A stretch of DNA of 64,000 nt from Lacipirellula limnantheis (GTDB lineage: Bacteria; Planctomycetota; Planctomycetia; Pirellulales; Lacipirellulaceae), in NCBI RefSeq assembly GCF_007746075.1, contig NZ_CP036339.1:4555786-4619785 (forward strand). The letters run 5' to 3'. Position numbers and translations under genes: made by a program. Numbering within the stretch: position 1 is the stretch's first letter; every line of letters starts with the position of its first letter. Below are positions 51,186 to 61,021 of the stretch, in pieces. The notes below the pieces were generated by a model. That model made no database searches, was not told where the DNA came from, and saw only the letters and a program-made list of their open reading frames with translations.

Positions 51186-53708
51186 TCATCGTGACTCTCC
51201 AAGCCTGTTAAGAGCCTCGATGGCAGCCTGAGTTTCTGGAGCGCCGGCGGCCCCTTCGGACATGCGCTTTAGCAGAGCTTTCGCCTCGGTTGATGCAACA
51301 CGCTCAGCGATGCTGATCCCTAACAGACGACGACGGAGCGTCGGTCGAACTGGCAGTGCAGCCGAACGAATTAGACGATTGATTTCCTCTGAAGATTCTT
51401 CCGAAGTGCTTGCTTGAAGTAACGCGCGTAGCGGCTCGATTGCGACCGGCCCAATCTCACGAACCGCTTCGTCAGAATTCTCGGACTTCAGCAGCGCGGC
51501 GATATCTGGCGATTCACTCGCTGCCGTTAAGTCACGCTCCAGCATTTTTATCGCGGCTGCTGGATCGCCGAATAACCTTTGAAGTGCCTTAGCCGCGTTC
51601 TCTCCGGCGAGTTGCTCCCAGCATTCCTGAGAATCTTCCTCGCTGAGTTCGGTTGCCGGAACTGCTGCTTTCCAGGCGGCACGGGTATCCCAAATATAAA
51701 CCATGCCGTCGATATGCCCGCTGGCAAGTTGCGAGCCATCCTCAGTGAACGTAAGGTTCGTCATCTCCAACGGTGTTTCAAATCGTAGAAGTAGTTCGCC
51801 AGTAAATCCGTTCCAAATCTCTATCTGTTTCCGGTTTCGACTAGTGGCGGCGAGCCGAACGTCCGGCGTGATCGCAGCGAGCGAGAAGCCAGACCAATAA
51901 TCTGGCCTTGGAAGCGTGACGCGAAGCCGCTCCCATCCCGTGCCGACATCCCAGATTAAGAGATAAGTCGCGCCAGGAGGTAGGCGATTTGAAGCCCGTT
52001 GGACCCAATCGTCTGAGGTGATAATTGCCAATGTGCGATCATCAACCACGTCAGCGATAGAAAAGTGGTCGTAGTAGGGGATGTTCAACCGATTGGTAAC
52101 GCATTGCGTTGTCCAATCTTCAAGCAATAGGTCGTAGCCGCCCCAATCAATCTCGCCGTCGGGTAACTTCTTGGGTAGCCGCGTCCGACCTAACTGGTAG
52201 CGGCGACTTCCTCCGAGCGCGAGACTGGGACCGTAGGCTGCCCTTTCTGCGCCCCAGTCGCGTTTGCTTTGCGGAGGAATCGTCCACTCTGCAGTGACAT
52301 TTCCAGTGGCAATGTCCCAACGCCGAAAAGTCGCTCCGACCACGCCAACGAAGCTCTTCCGGTCTGCGCTAATCTGGAACTGGCTTAGATACTTGGCTTT
52401 ACCAAAGTCGAAGGTTCGCTCAACTGCACCTGTACCAATATCTTGAAGTCTCAATCCTCCGTCGCGCAGTCCAGAGACCAATGCTGTGCGATTGTCCACC
52501 GTGGCAACGTATGGGGTGTGGTAGGAAGCCTCGAATAGCTGCCCAGGCTTTCCCGTCTTGGCATCCCACGCGCGTTTCTTATCCCTACTGCCTACGATAA
52601 GTGTCGAACCGTCAGGCGTGAACGCGAGAGCTTGGATTTCCTGAACGTGATCCGGCGTTTCGCGAAATGGCTTTCCAGTTTCGGTACTTACGGGAGTGAA
52701 CGCCGATCGCTCGCCGGTTGGGAACACCCACTTCCCGTCGGGACTAAGAATTGGCTCGTCAAGAAAGTAAGCATCTGGCGGCGCGAACTCGATCAATAAC
52801 TTGCCCGAGCTTACCTCGAATACAGCCATCTTGCGGTCGAATAGCCACTCCCCCTGAGTCGTTGAGAAAATGAGTTTCTCGCCATCGGCTGATAATGCCG
52901 CCTGCGAAGCTTGCCATTCGCGGTCAAGAACCGGGATTTTGCCTCCGAAGAGTTTGTTAGTATCTGTTTTCCAGAAGACAACAGCTTTGTCCTCCGGTGA
53001 GTACGCCGCTGCGACTTTTCCATCGGCACTAAAGATCGGATCAATTCGCTTCATATAACCGCCGAAGCGACTGAGCTTATCTCCTGTCCGTAGGTCGATC
53101 CTCTCAACGAAGCTTCCATTAGTAAGCGTAAGCACCCCATCACTAGCGACAGGGTGTCGCCCACCGGAAATTGACGGCTTAATCAGAACCAACCGACCGG
53201 TGTTGGCATCGAAGAGTTTGAGACTTCCTCGCCCGTCGGTCGAACATAGCCAGCGACCATTTTCGAGAAACGTGTACTGCGTCGAATTCTCGCGCCTCAC
53301 TTCATCCAGTTTATTCTTTCGCAGTAGTTTTCCGGAGTTCACGTCGAAACGCAGGATGGCTTTCTCCCGCCGATCGAGAACGAGAAGTTCCCGCCCATTC
53401 TGCACGAACGAAATACAGTCAGAATCGATCACGTCTGAGAAGTCGTGCTTCAGATTGCCATCGGGGAAAGTCCACAGTCGGACCTCGTCCCAATTACAGG
53501 CGGCGATCAATTTCCCATCTGGTGAGAATTGGAACATCCGTTCGCGGCCATCCCTTCGTGGAAGGCGGAACTCTGAATCTCCTAACCGCTGGATTGGATC
53601 GGTAGCTGGGAGCAAAGGAATCGGTGCGCTGGCGCTGCGCGTATCACTCTCGGCAATTAGCACTCTAGCCGAAATCAGAAAGACAACGCCGTAAATGAGA
53701 GTGCGCAT
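51186..53708 (-). CDS. Large exported WD40 propeller protein with HEAT-like C-terminus
   Basis: 840 residues from ATG 53708 so that the signal peptide (RTLIYGVVFLISARVLIAES) is N-terminal. About residues 40-660 contain WD40-type blades (FSPDGKLIAACNWDEVRLWT, LAFTPDGSTLIVGSRDKKRA, LTFTEDGSQLASGHIDGMVY IWD). The C-terminal about 150 residues are helical, with ELSEEDSQECWEQLAGENAA KAL and AIKMLERDL, the usual tail of planctomycete propeller proteins. Scaffold in periplasm or at the surface. No operon partner. Confidence 0.9.
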   Translation of the reverse strand: MRTLIYGVVFLISARVLIAESDTRSASAPIPLLPATDPIQRLGDSEFRLPRRDGRERMFQFSPDGKLIAACNWDEVRLWTFPDGNLKHDFSDVIDSDCISFVQNGRELLVLDRREKAILRFDVNSGKLLRKNKLDEVRRENSTQYTFLENGRWLCSTDGRGSLKLFDANTGRLVLIKPSISGGRHPVASDGVLTLTNGSFVERIDLRTGDKLSRFGGYMKRIDPIFSADGKVAAAYSPEDKAVVFWKTDTNKLFGGKIPVLDREWQASQAALSADGEKLIFSTTQGEWLFDRKMAVFEVSSGKLLIEFAPPDAYFLDEPILSPDGKWVFPTGERSAFTPVSTETGKPFRETPDHVQEIQALAFTPDGSTLIVGSRDKKRAWDAKTGKPGQLFEASYHTPYVATVDNRTALVSGLRDGGLRLQDIGTGAVERTFDFGKAKYLSQFQISADRKSFVGVVGATFRRWDIATGNVTAEWTIPPQSKRDWGAERAAYGPSLALGGSRRYQLGRTRLPKKLPDGEIDWGGYDLLLEDWTTQCVTNRLNIPYYDHFSIADVVDDRTLAIITSDDWVQRASNRLPPGATYLLIWDVGTGWERLRVTLPRPDYWSGFSLAAITPDVRLAATSRNRKQIEIWNGFTGELLLRFETPLEMTNLTFTEDGSQLASGHIDGMVYIWDTRAAWKAAVPATELSEEDSQECWEQLAGENAAKALQRLFGDPAAAIKMLERDLTAASESPDIAALLKSENSDEAVREIGPVAIEPLRALLQASTSEESSEEINRLIRSAALPVRPTLRRRLLGISIAERVASTEAKALLKRMSEGAAGAPETQAAIEALNRLGESR

Positions 53709-54014
53709 GCTGTTCGCTCCGTCGCGTGGCAATTAACCGTTCGCGTTCAAGCTAGCAGCACTTTAGGAAAGACGCCAATATCTCGACTGGCTTCCACAGA
53801 AGAACTGCATTGTCAGGAATTGAGCAGTCGCAGCCCGATTTCGGGGTTCCAGGCGATGAAGTCGGCGACGGCTCGGGCGGGCATCTGAGGATCCGATCGG
53901 AGCCATTGGATCGAGAGGGCGGCGTTGACGACGATCAGCAATATTAGCGACGCGAGTCTGGCGGGCTGAAACTAAATCCTCTGGGCCTGCGAGGCCGGCT
54001 ATCGTCATGCCGGT
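53709..54014. other. Short repeat remnants
   Basis: 53925-53975 (GACGACGATCAGCAATATTA) is a scrap of the SDR 3' flank. No gene supported. Confidence 0.4.
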
Positions 54015-54020
54015 TAAACT
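54015..54020 (+). promoter_or_regulatory. Leaderless -10 element
   Basis: TAAACT ends 6 nt before ATG 54027. Confidence 0.5.
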
Positions 54021-54026
54021 GGCGGA

Positions 54027-54956
54027 ATGAAATCTGAATTGATCAGTGAGCCACGAATCAAGCGTCTACTGACGGTACTGACGGTGCTGTGCGCGACGCC
54101 GATGGTTCAGCCGTTGATTCCGTTCAACATCCTCTGGATGCCCCTGTTCTGGGCGGCCAGCGCCATTCCAGTCGGCGCGTTGCTAACCGTCTCGTTTTGG
54201 GTAGGAATGGGCAACTACCCTTTGGTGGCTCGCCTCCTTTCGGGTCTGTTTTTCGCAATCTACGCCGCACTTTGGGGCTGCGTGTCAATTGTCCTGGTTC
54301 AAAGTCAGAACTCGCCAAATGGTGTAACACTGAACCAGCCACTCTTCTGGATCACACAACTAGCTCAATTCGCATTACTAATGCTCCTATTCGGCGGTAT
54401 GTTCATGGTGCTTAGGCACTGGTGGCGGCTCGAACGATCAACTCGCGATGATTCACCGACTTCCTCAAAAGCTCAGTTCTCGATTCTGAACATACTGTTA
54501 CTAACGGCCGTCGCCGCTGTCGTAATGGCACTCATCAGAGTTTCTCGTTCAACCGCTGCTGAGAACATCGTCTCCGGCACGCTGGCAGCAACCGCTCTCG
54601 GATTTGGAGTATTCTTCTTCAACACCGCGTGCGCCGCCTTCGCCACATTGAGTCCGACTCCGACTCGACGCAATTGTATTCTAGTTCTGTCCATCTCGGC
54701 CGTGTTAGGCGTCGGCATCTCGGTAGCCGCCGGACAGGACCGAGCCGCATGGTGTCTTATTTTCGGCGGAGCATTAATCAGCGTCATTCCGACGGCAGTC
54801 GTGCTACTATCGCTGCTCGTCGTGCGATCAGTTGGCTACCGCCTGATTCGTAAATCAGCCATAGTCGATGATGCGCCTTTAGCAGACCTCACGCCGATGG
54901 TGCACAACAACCAGCAGTTTGGGTCTAATGAACTATCGCAGCGCGCGATCGAATAG
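54027..54956 (+). CDS. Polytopic membrane protein
   Basis: 309 residues, about seven to eight hydrophobic segments (from residue 14 to 275) with a short polar loop (HWWRLERSTRDDSPTSSKAQ) before FSILNILLLTAVAAVVMALI, a planctomycete FSLRxLL-type helix. The last about 13 residues (QFGSNELSQRAIE) are encoded by repeat DNA also present at 5650 and 19575, so the native C-terminus may be lost. No transporter signature. Confidence 0.75.
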   Translation: MKSELISEPRIKRLLTVLTVLCATPMVQPLIPFNILWMPLFWAASAIPVGALLTVSFWVGMGNYPLVARLLSGLFFAIYAALWGCVSIVLVQSQNSPNGVTLNQPLFWITQLAQFALLMLLFGGMFMVLRHWWRLERSTRDDSPTSSKAQFSILNILLLTAVAAVVMALIRVSRSTAAENIVSGTLAATALGFGVFFFNTACAAFATLSPTPTRRNCILVLSISAVLGVGISVAAGQDRAAWCLIFGGALISVIPTAVVLLSLLVVRSVGYRLIRKSAIVDDAPLADLTPMVHNNQQFGSNELSQRAIE

Positions 54957-55118
54957 TGGAGCTCGCAATCAGCGACGCGCACTCCAGCTTGCTCACGGCG
55001 ACGCTGAAGCCAATCGCCAAAAAGCTCAGCGGGCATCGCGGCCGTTCGTTCGCTGCGACGACGCACCGAGCCGCGTAATCGGCAGTTTACTCGGCGACCG
55101 AATCAGCGCGGCGCACCG

Positions 55119-55160
55119 ATGACAATTTTCACATGTTAGCATTCCGGACATTGTGTCCGG
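55119..55160 (+). repeat. Double-palindrome element, copy 12
   Basis: ATGACAATTTTCAC at 55119-55132 and CCGGACAT-T-GTGTCCGG at 55144-55160. It forms the 3' end of the large minus-strand gene 55129-58182. Confidence 0.8.
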
Positions 55161-58100
55161 CATCCGCCGCGAACCGGCGGGGCGATATCGAGCCGACGGC
55201 CATGGCAATCAACAGGCAATGTGACGCCGGCTCGGGAACGCTGGTCTGCCTCGGCGACGCCGCCGAGAGGAGATTGAATTGGCGCTGCCAGGCGAGAAAG
55301 TCATTGCCGTCGGCGCTGATCCCGAATGCATTATTCCATTGGGCCAGATCAGCGGCGTCTACAAGTCCGTCGGCGTTGAAATCTGCGGTCGGGACCGAGG
55401 TGACTGTCAGCTGGGTGGCCGGAGTCGGAATCGTTGATCCGGGCGATTGGTAATAGTACTCGTCAACCAGCCACGTCCGAAACGGTGAGCCATCCGTCAG
55501 TATCGCACTCAGCTCGGTCCAGTTGCCAAGGTCCGCGAGGTTGATTTCCACGGTATGCCCCGGCAGCAACCCTGCAATGGGTTCGCCGCCGAGTCGGAAC
55601 TCGCTTCCGTACAGATGAACCTCGCTTCCGGGCCTGATGCCGACCGCGCCGCCGTGCCCGCCGGAGATATTGACGACGCTACCTGCATCGGCGATGACCC
55701 CGACTTCTCCACCTGAGACATTAACGACGCTGCCCCTGCGGGCGTTCAGGTAGCCGGTGATTCGTCCTCCGGCAATGTTGACGGTGCTACCCTCGTAGGC
55801 TTCAAAACGGTCTCCGATCTCCCCGCCGGCGATCGTAACGACGCTGCCATGGAAGGCGTCGAAGCCATCGCCGATCGAACCGGAGGCAAGCAACACTTGC
55901 GCGCCAGCGGCTTCGAAGTTTTCGCCAATTGATCCGCCGGCAACGGTGACGGAACTCCCCCAGCCGGCGTTGAAGTGATCGCCGAGGGGATGGCTGGCGT
56001 CGACGACAATTGTTTGGCCAGCGCGGACTCCGGTCGGCGTCGGTCCGTTGGGACGGTCGATCAGCGGAGGATTCGGAAGCTCGTCGTACCAGTTAATCAG
56101 CCGGATCGCTCCTGGTTCAAAATAGTCGCCGTCCTGATCGGAAAAGGCGAAGGGGGTGCCGTCGCGGAGCGTGCCGCTGAGGAGGGCGTCGGCGGGAATA
56201 TCGACTGCAGTCGATGACCCAATGGTAGCAAGCCCGCTGAGGGGGACGCCGTTGAGGCGGAAGTCGCCCCCGGCGAGGACGAGCCGAGCGCCGTTTTGGA
56301 CGGACAACTGATCGCCAATAGTCCCGCCGGAGACGTTGGCGACGGCATCGCCCAAAATCGACGCTCGGCCTGCAATCGAGCCGCCGTTCATGTTGAACGC
56401 TCCACTGTAGACCTGAAATTCCTCGCCGAGTTCGCCGCCGGAGAGATTGAGGACGCCCCCCCTGTTTACCTGCGTGCCGTAATCGATCACGCCGCCGCTG
56501 ACATTGACGACGCTGCCGTTGTCGACGGTAAGATAATGGCCAATCTGTCCGCCGGAAAAGTTGATGACGCTGCCCCGATGAGCGCGAACCACCCCCTCGA
56601 AGACGCCTCCTGAAATGTTGATCGCACTGCCGTAGAACGCGTCGAAGCGCCAGCCGATGTGACCGGCGGTGACGTTAACCATGGCACCGACCGCCTCGAA
56701 ACCGCCGCCGACCTGTCCGCCGTTGATCGAGACGACGCTCCCCCAATCGGCATTGAAGTTTTCTCCCACGTCGCCGCCGTCGGAGACGAGGAGCGTCTGA
56801 CCTGATTGCAGACCGAGGGGCGACGCGGCGCTGGGAGCGTGGATCATTGGGGGGCCCGCCGCCGGCGGCGGGGTGGCCCGCAAGGTCAGCGTTCCCGCGG
56901 CAAAGTCGTCGTAGGTCTGATCCGAAAAGGCGAACTGTCGGCCATCGGCAAATGTCCCGCTGAGAACCGCGCCGGCCGGAACGTTGATCTGCCGCTCATT
57001 GCCGACGGCATTCAGCCCGCCAACAGCAACGCCGTCAAGGCGAAAGCCGCTGCCCGCGATGACAACCTTACTGTCGGGATGCGCCACCAAATAGGGCTGG
57101 ACGACTCCGCCGGCCAAGTTGACTTGGCTCCCGCCGAGCGCCTCGAACAAATAACCGACTTCGCCGCCGGTCATATTGAAGACGCTTCCCCGGCCAGCGT
57201 TGAAGTTGTTGCCGATTGATCCGCCGGAAAGACTGACGACCGTGCCGCGGAACGCGGTCGATTGACCGCCCACTTCGCCCCCCGAAACGCTAACGACGGC
57301 ACCAACCGCCTCAAATTTATCGCCGATTTTGCCGGCCGTTACGTCGACCACGCTGCCCCAACTGGCGTTGAAGTTCTGGGGGACGATTCCCTCGTCGCCC
57401 ACGACAAGGCGCTGGCCGGCCCGCAGTCCATGGGGAAGTGCGCCGCCGGGTGCGTGGAAGGTGTGCGGAACGGCAGCGGGAACGACCGCGGCATGGAGGG
57501 TGAGTGTGCCGTCAACGAGATAGTCGGAGTTGATTCCTTCGCCGGAGATGGCCACCGGCGTTCCGTCGGCGAGCGTGCCGGTAAGCAAGCTTCCCGGATC
57601 AAGGTTGAGCGAGAGCGAACTTCCCAACGCATTGAGACCGGCGACTGGAGTTCCGTTGACTCGGAAGTCGCCTCCGAACAGATTGAGTCGACTTTCGTCG
57701 AACGTATAGAAGTTCCTGATCGAACCACCAGAGACATTAACGACGTTCGCATTGTCTGCGATCAAGTACTCGCCGACGACGCCGCCGCGGATGTTGATGA
57801 CCACATTGGAGTTCTTCTTCCAGCTGCCGCTCGTCTTCAGCGAGCCCAGCACGATGCCCCCGTCGAGATTGACTTCGATGTTGTCGCTCGACTGCCGGCC
57901 AGCGCCGATGCGAAAGAGGCGGTCAAGGGCTGCGCCGGGGTAAAGGTTCAGTTGCGTACCGGATCCAATGGAACTCAGCGTCTCGATCGCATCGGGGGGC
58001 GAATTGATGATGGTCGTGAAGGCGGCGTGCGTCGATTTCAGACCGAACGTGACCGCTGACAGGAAGCTCATCGTCGCCGCGGCCGTCCGAAATCCTCTGC

Positions 58101-58182
58101 CCCAGCGCGGCCCTTGATCTTCGCTGGGCTCGCAGCGCCCCGCTCTCAGTTGCGAGCGGAAAATGTTGGCGGCTTGTTGCAT
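55129..58182 (-). CDS. Giant beta-helix PEP-CTERM protein with dockerin-like repeat
   Basis: 1017 residues from ATG 58182; an in-frame GTG at 58254 would add 24. Export signal around TAAATMSFLSAVTFGLKSTH AA. Dozens of about 20-residue coils of the type 'GSVVNVSGGxIGxxF', grouped in at least three large blocks each opened by HAPxGALPxGLRxGQxLVVxD-like sequence, indicating a right-handed beta-helix adhesin or scaffold. Near the end, DFNADGLVDAADLAQW and DGNDFLAWQRQF form a dockerin-like calcium repeat. VPEPASHCLLIAMAVGSISP RRF is the PEP-CTERM tail, but the last about 10 residues and the stop come from the double palindrome. Confidence 0.88.
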   Translation of the reverse strand: MQQAANIFRSQLRAGRCEPSEDQGPRWGRGFRTAAATMSFLSAVTFGLKSTHAAFTTIINSPPDAIETLSSIGSGTQLNLYPGAALDRLFRIGAGRQSSDNIEVNLDGGIVLGSLKTSGSWKKNSNVVINIRGGVVGEYLIADNANVVNVSGGSIRNFYTFDESRLNLFGGDFRVNGTPVAGLNALGSSLSLNLDPGSLLTGTLADGTPVAISGEGINSDYLVDGTLTLHAAVVPAAVPHTFHAPGGALPHGLRAGQRLVVGDEGIVPQNFNASWGSVVDVTAGKIGDKFEAVGAVVSVSGGEVGGQSTAFRGTVVSLSGGSIGNNFNAGRGSVFNMTGGEVGYLFEALGGSQVNLAGGVVQPYLVAHPDSKVVIAGSGFRLDGVAVGGLNAVGNERQINVPAGAVLSGTFADGRQFAFSDQTYDDFAAGTLTLRATPPPAAGPPMIHAPSAASPLGLQSGQTLLVSDGGDVGENFNADWGSVVSINGGQVGGGFEAVGAMVNVTAGHIGWRFDAFYGSAINISGGVFEGVVRAHRGSVINFSGGQIGHYLTVDNGSVVNVSGGVIDYGTQVNRGGVLNLSGGELGEEFQVYSGAFNMNGGSIAGRASILGDAVANVSGGTIGDQLSVQNGARLVLAGGDFRLNGVPLSGLATIGSSTAVDIPADALLSGTLRDGTPFAFSDQDGDYFEPGAIRLINWYDELPNPPLIDRPNGPTPTGVRAGQTIVVDASHPLGDHFNAGWGSSVTVAGGSIGENFEAAGAQVLLASGSIGDGFDAFHGSVVTIAGGEIGDRFEAYEGSTVNIAGGRITGYLNARRGSVVNVSGGEVGVIADAGSVVNISGGHGGAVGIRPGSEVHLYGSEFRLGGEPIAGLLPGHTVEINLADLGNWTELSAILTDGSPFRTWLVDEYYYQSPGSTIPTPATQLTVTSVPTADFNADGLVDAADLAQWNNAFGISADGNDFLAWQRQFNLLSAASPRQTSVPEPASHCLLIAMAVGSISPRRFAADAGHNVRNANM

Positions 58183-58591
58183 GTTCAAGGACGAAACTCG
58201 GCGGTTAACGGTTGGCGTCCGCGAGCGATCGTCCTCACGGACGCCGATCGCCACCAGATGGACGTGCCCAGGCGGCGGCTCTTATAGGGAAAAATTCGGA
58301 GGTGGGCAGCGCCAGCTTGGGCTGGGAGGCGGCGAACTGAAGGGGCAAAAGTCCGCCATTAAACGGCGGATACCGTCGCTAGCGTCTGGTGATCGGGCCA
58401 CTAGTCGCCACGACGCGCCGGCCAAGCTGGTTGACTGACCGCTGCCGGCCGCTTCCCGTATACGAGCAGCCGCGCGATCGGTTGTTTCTGCTCCTGCCTG
58501 CCATCGCAGGCGGCATCGTGCTCGAAAAGATGGCGCGGCACGTAGTCCGATAGTTTTTTCGTAGCCGCACGATGTTGGGGCAGCGGCTACG
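58183..58591. other. Upstream region of the giant gene, no gene seen
   Basis: Contains AAAATTCGGAGGTGGGC near 58291; overlapping frames without motifs. Confidence 0.35.
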
Positions 58592-58720
58592 CTACAACGC
58601 CACCGTCATCCTCAATAGCCCAGCCACGACCGTCATGGCGATGATCGCCGAGCTGAGCGTGAAGCGGCGGTCAAGTTTCAGGGAGGCGACGCCGACGAGG
58701 ACGAGTGCGGGATACCAGAG
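58592..58720 (-). pseudogene. YIRY-family C-terminal fragment fused to the 3' end of the next gene
   Basis: HCPLWYPALVLVGVASLKLD and RRFTLSSAIIAMTVVAGLL, then stop. It overlaps, in another frame, the last codons of the 58678 gene. Confidence 0.7.
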
Positions 58721-59829
58721 GGGGCAGTGCCCAATCCAAAGCTTGCCTGGCTGCGAGGGTCGATGGACGGTGACAGGGTCTTAAACTTTTTGCCGGAATC
58801 GTCGCTGACCTTAATCGTGAGCATCTCCTTGGGACCGCGCAACGGACTGTTATTTGTCGTGAGTTCGATTTTGGCTCCCTCGGTAGGGAGTCCGACGTAG
58901 CAAGTGAGCTCGCCCACAGTGGCGATTACCGCGCCAACGACGCCGGGTAAGTTGATCGGCGTCGAACGGCCCGTCTCTGAATCAGCGCGAACCCAACGGA
59001 AGTCGTCCGCTGCATACCCGCCAACCAATACAGATTTTCCGTCTGCCGAGACCACCGGTTGCCAGCCGACGTGAAGGAACCTGCTCTTCTTGGAGGTGAC
59101 GTCGTAGATGAAGATGGCAGGAACCTCGTCCCAAGTTTTACCGTAGTAAGTTCCGAAGAGTTCAAGACCACTGGCCTCCAGCGGCAGTTCGCTGCGTTTC
59201 ACGAGCGTGGCGTACGCTAAATGTTGGCCGTCAGGGAACCACGACATCGGTTCGTCAAGCGCCGAGACCTCAATCAGATGCCCGCTTTTAGCCGTTGCGT
59301 CCCATATTTCGATGTTGCCTAGCGTGAGCAGCGCCATCGGCATTTGCCGACTGACAGTGTGGCTAATGAAGGCGACGCGATCGCCGATCGGTGCGAGGGC
59401 TAGATGGGAACCTATCTCTCCATTGCCTGCGGCAGACGTTGCCCACATCGCCGAACCGGGCCTCGAAAACAGTTCCGTATCGCCCGAACCGTCTAGTTGG
59501 ACGGTTTTGAGGACGTGCCGTTCTTCCGTTGAAGTGCTGACAAAAAAGTAGTCCAAGACATACGCGACGCGCCCCTTGGCGTCGGGACCGCTAATCGAGT
59601 GAATTACAGGCCCCATGCCATCTTTGGTTCGTTGCGGATGAAAGACGACTTGGGATTTTTTCTCCGAGACAGAAAGAGCGGTAATGTCTCCAGTGTCGTT
59701 GGTGATAATCCACCCTTTGAGGTTTTCGGCAAACTCCTCTGTTTCCGGGCCCTCAACTGACTGGCCAAGGCTAACTGCCGCAATCAGCAGGCCAGCGCAC
59801 GTTGCCATGGCACCAATAGAAAGTCGCAT
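58678..59829 (-). CDS. Exported TolB/PD40-like propeller protein
   Basis: 383 residues with signal peptide (AMATCAGLLIAAVSLGQS). Repeated blades typical of PD40 propellers: LALAPIGDRVAFISHT, MSWFPDGQHLAYATLVK, PVVSADGKSVLVGGYAADDF. The final about 18 residues (APSGIPHSSSSASPP) are read out of frame through a YIRY fragment, so the original 3' end has been replaced. Otherwise intact. Function unknown beyond binding scaffold. Confidence 0.8.
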   Translation of the reverse strand: MRLSIGAMATCAGLLIAAVSLGQSVEGPETEEFAENLKGWIITNDTGDITALSVSEKKSQVVFHPQRTKDGMGPVIHSISGPDAKGRVAYVLDYFFVSTSTEERHVLKTVQLDGSGDTELFSRPGSAMWATSAAGNGEIGSHLALAPIGDRVAFISHTVSRQMPMALLTLGNIEIWDATAKSGHLIEVSALDEPMSWFPDGQHLAYATLVKRSELPLEASGLELFGTYYGKTWDEVPAIFIYDVTSKKSRFLHVGWQPVVSADGKSVLVGGYAADDFRWVRADSETGRSTPINLPGVVGAVIATVGELTCYVGLPTEGAKIELTTNNSPLRGPKEMLTIKVSDDSGKKFKTLSPSIDPRSQASFGLGTAPSGIPHSSSSASPP

Positions 59830-60010
59830 TTAACACATCCTTATTGTCAATAATCGGCGGCAATGCGGGCAAACGGAATTCCAAAGCGCGCCGCCGACGG
59901 CTAGGGTAAACACCTCCAACCTCTCGACGTCTCTCCAGCGTGGCGGAGCTTATCGTTCGCCGCTGGCGTTGTAAGATTGTGTTTAAGCGTTGGGAGTTTA
60001 TCATGCGGAG

Positions 60011-60415
60011 ATGAGACTTTATCGACTAGTCACTACCGATCCGGATGTCACCGCTTTCGCCCTTATCGTAGCATTCTTTTTTCTTCAGCCGACAATCGCC
60101 GACTGGTTGCCTCTTGACGCGACAATGGGCGACTGGTTGCCATTTACAATCGCCTACACCGTCGTCGGTCTAATCGCAATCCGAGCAGTGAAGAGGCGTC
60201 TACCCGCTGATCCTGGCCGCGAGAGGGGCTCGGAAACGGCGACTCCATTTACCGAGCATCAGCGACAAGACGCTAGGTACTGCTCCTACGCGGCGTTCTG
60301 CATCGCTGTCTTGCTTCTGTTCGGAGCTGTCTTCGACTTCGCAAGCGGCGAGTGGCGGGAGGAGCCCATTCTTTCGATCACTGGGGGCATTGCCATGCTT
60401 ACTGCGTCGGGCTAA
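60011..60415 (+). CDS. Membrane protein
   Basis: 134 residues from ATG 60011 (TATCAT 6 nt upstream). Three to four hydrophobic stretches (about 14-30, 44-60, 92-111, 122-134) and a polar loop (KRRLPADPGRERGSETATPF). The loop's PADPGRERG resembles the tail encoded by the CTAGCCCCCAG repeat read in the other direction. Unknown function. Confidence 0.62.
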   Translation: MRLYRLVTTDPDVTAFALIVAFFFLQPTIADWLPLDATMGDWLPFTIAYTVVGLIAIRAVKRRLPADPGRERGSETATPFTEHQRQDARYCSYAAFCIAVLLLFGAVFDFASGEWREEPILSITGGIAMLTASG

Positions 60416-60487
60416 ATGATCCATCAGGCTCGACAATTCCGCGACGAGTCAAGAACGCAGCCCTAGCCCACAGATTCCCGACCGGGG

Positions 60488-60688
60488 TCACGGACTATTG
60501 CGACGAGCGCATTTCCACGTGAACCGGGCACACCACGACGCTGCATAGCCGACTAAGAATGCTTGCAGGAAGTACAACGGAGCCCAGAATAAAGCCTGTG
60601 GGTTGGGGCATTGCACGAACAGCACCGCGACGTAAATGACGCCGAGGATCGCTCCTGTCGTTCGGTCGGATTGATTGTCCCTCGCCAT
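60488..60688 (-). CDS. Small two-helix membrane protein
   Basis: 66 residues from ATG 60688 (TAAAAT 7 nt upstream). GAILGVIYVAVLFVQC and APLYFLQAFLVGYAASW. A CTAGCCCACAG repeat lies just beyond the stop. Divergent from 60752, starts 63 nt apart. Confidence 0.62.
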   Translation of the reverse strand: MARDNQSDRTTGAILGVIYVAVLFVQCPNPQALFWAPLYFLQAFLVGYAASWCARFTWKCARRNSP

Positions 60689-60751
60689 GCCCCGCATTTT
60701 AACCGCCTGCGCGGGAATGTGAGCGACAAGAAGCCGGGTTACAATCGAGCC

Positions 60752-60979
60752 ATGACCGCCACCCGTCGCAAGTATTGGGTCTTGTTTGTCACTTGGCTAA
60801 TCGCCACCCCGATCGGCTGCGCCGTCGGCATGGGCGTCAGCGCCTTCTGGCACCGCTTTATTCAGGAAAGCACCCGCGGTCCTGGCGAGGGGCATATCGT
60901 GCCGCTGACTATTGCCGTGACCTCAACGGCAACGTTCATCTCTATCGCGGCCCTCTCCCGCAAGTCGCCCCCAGCCTAG
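60752..60979 (+). CDS. Small two-helix membrane protein
   Basis: 75 residues from ATG 60752 (TACAAT 6 nt upstream). YWVLFVTWLIATPIGCAVGM and IVPLTIAVTSTATFISIAAL. Unknown function. Confidence 0.65.
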   Translation: MTATRRKYWVLFVTWLIATPIGCAVGMGVSAFWHRFIQESTRGPGEGHIVPLTIAVTSTATFISIAALSRKSPPA

Positions 60980-61021
60980 AGGGGCTGCACACTTACGCCC
61001 CCCCAGCCCCCCCGGCCGGTG

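Noticed and set aside
56806..58059. Long plus-strand frames opposite the giant PEP-CTERM gene
   Set aside because: They are antisense shadows of its repetitive coils; the minus-strand reading shows clear domain repeats, export signal and sorting tail.
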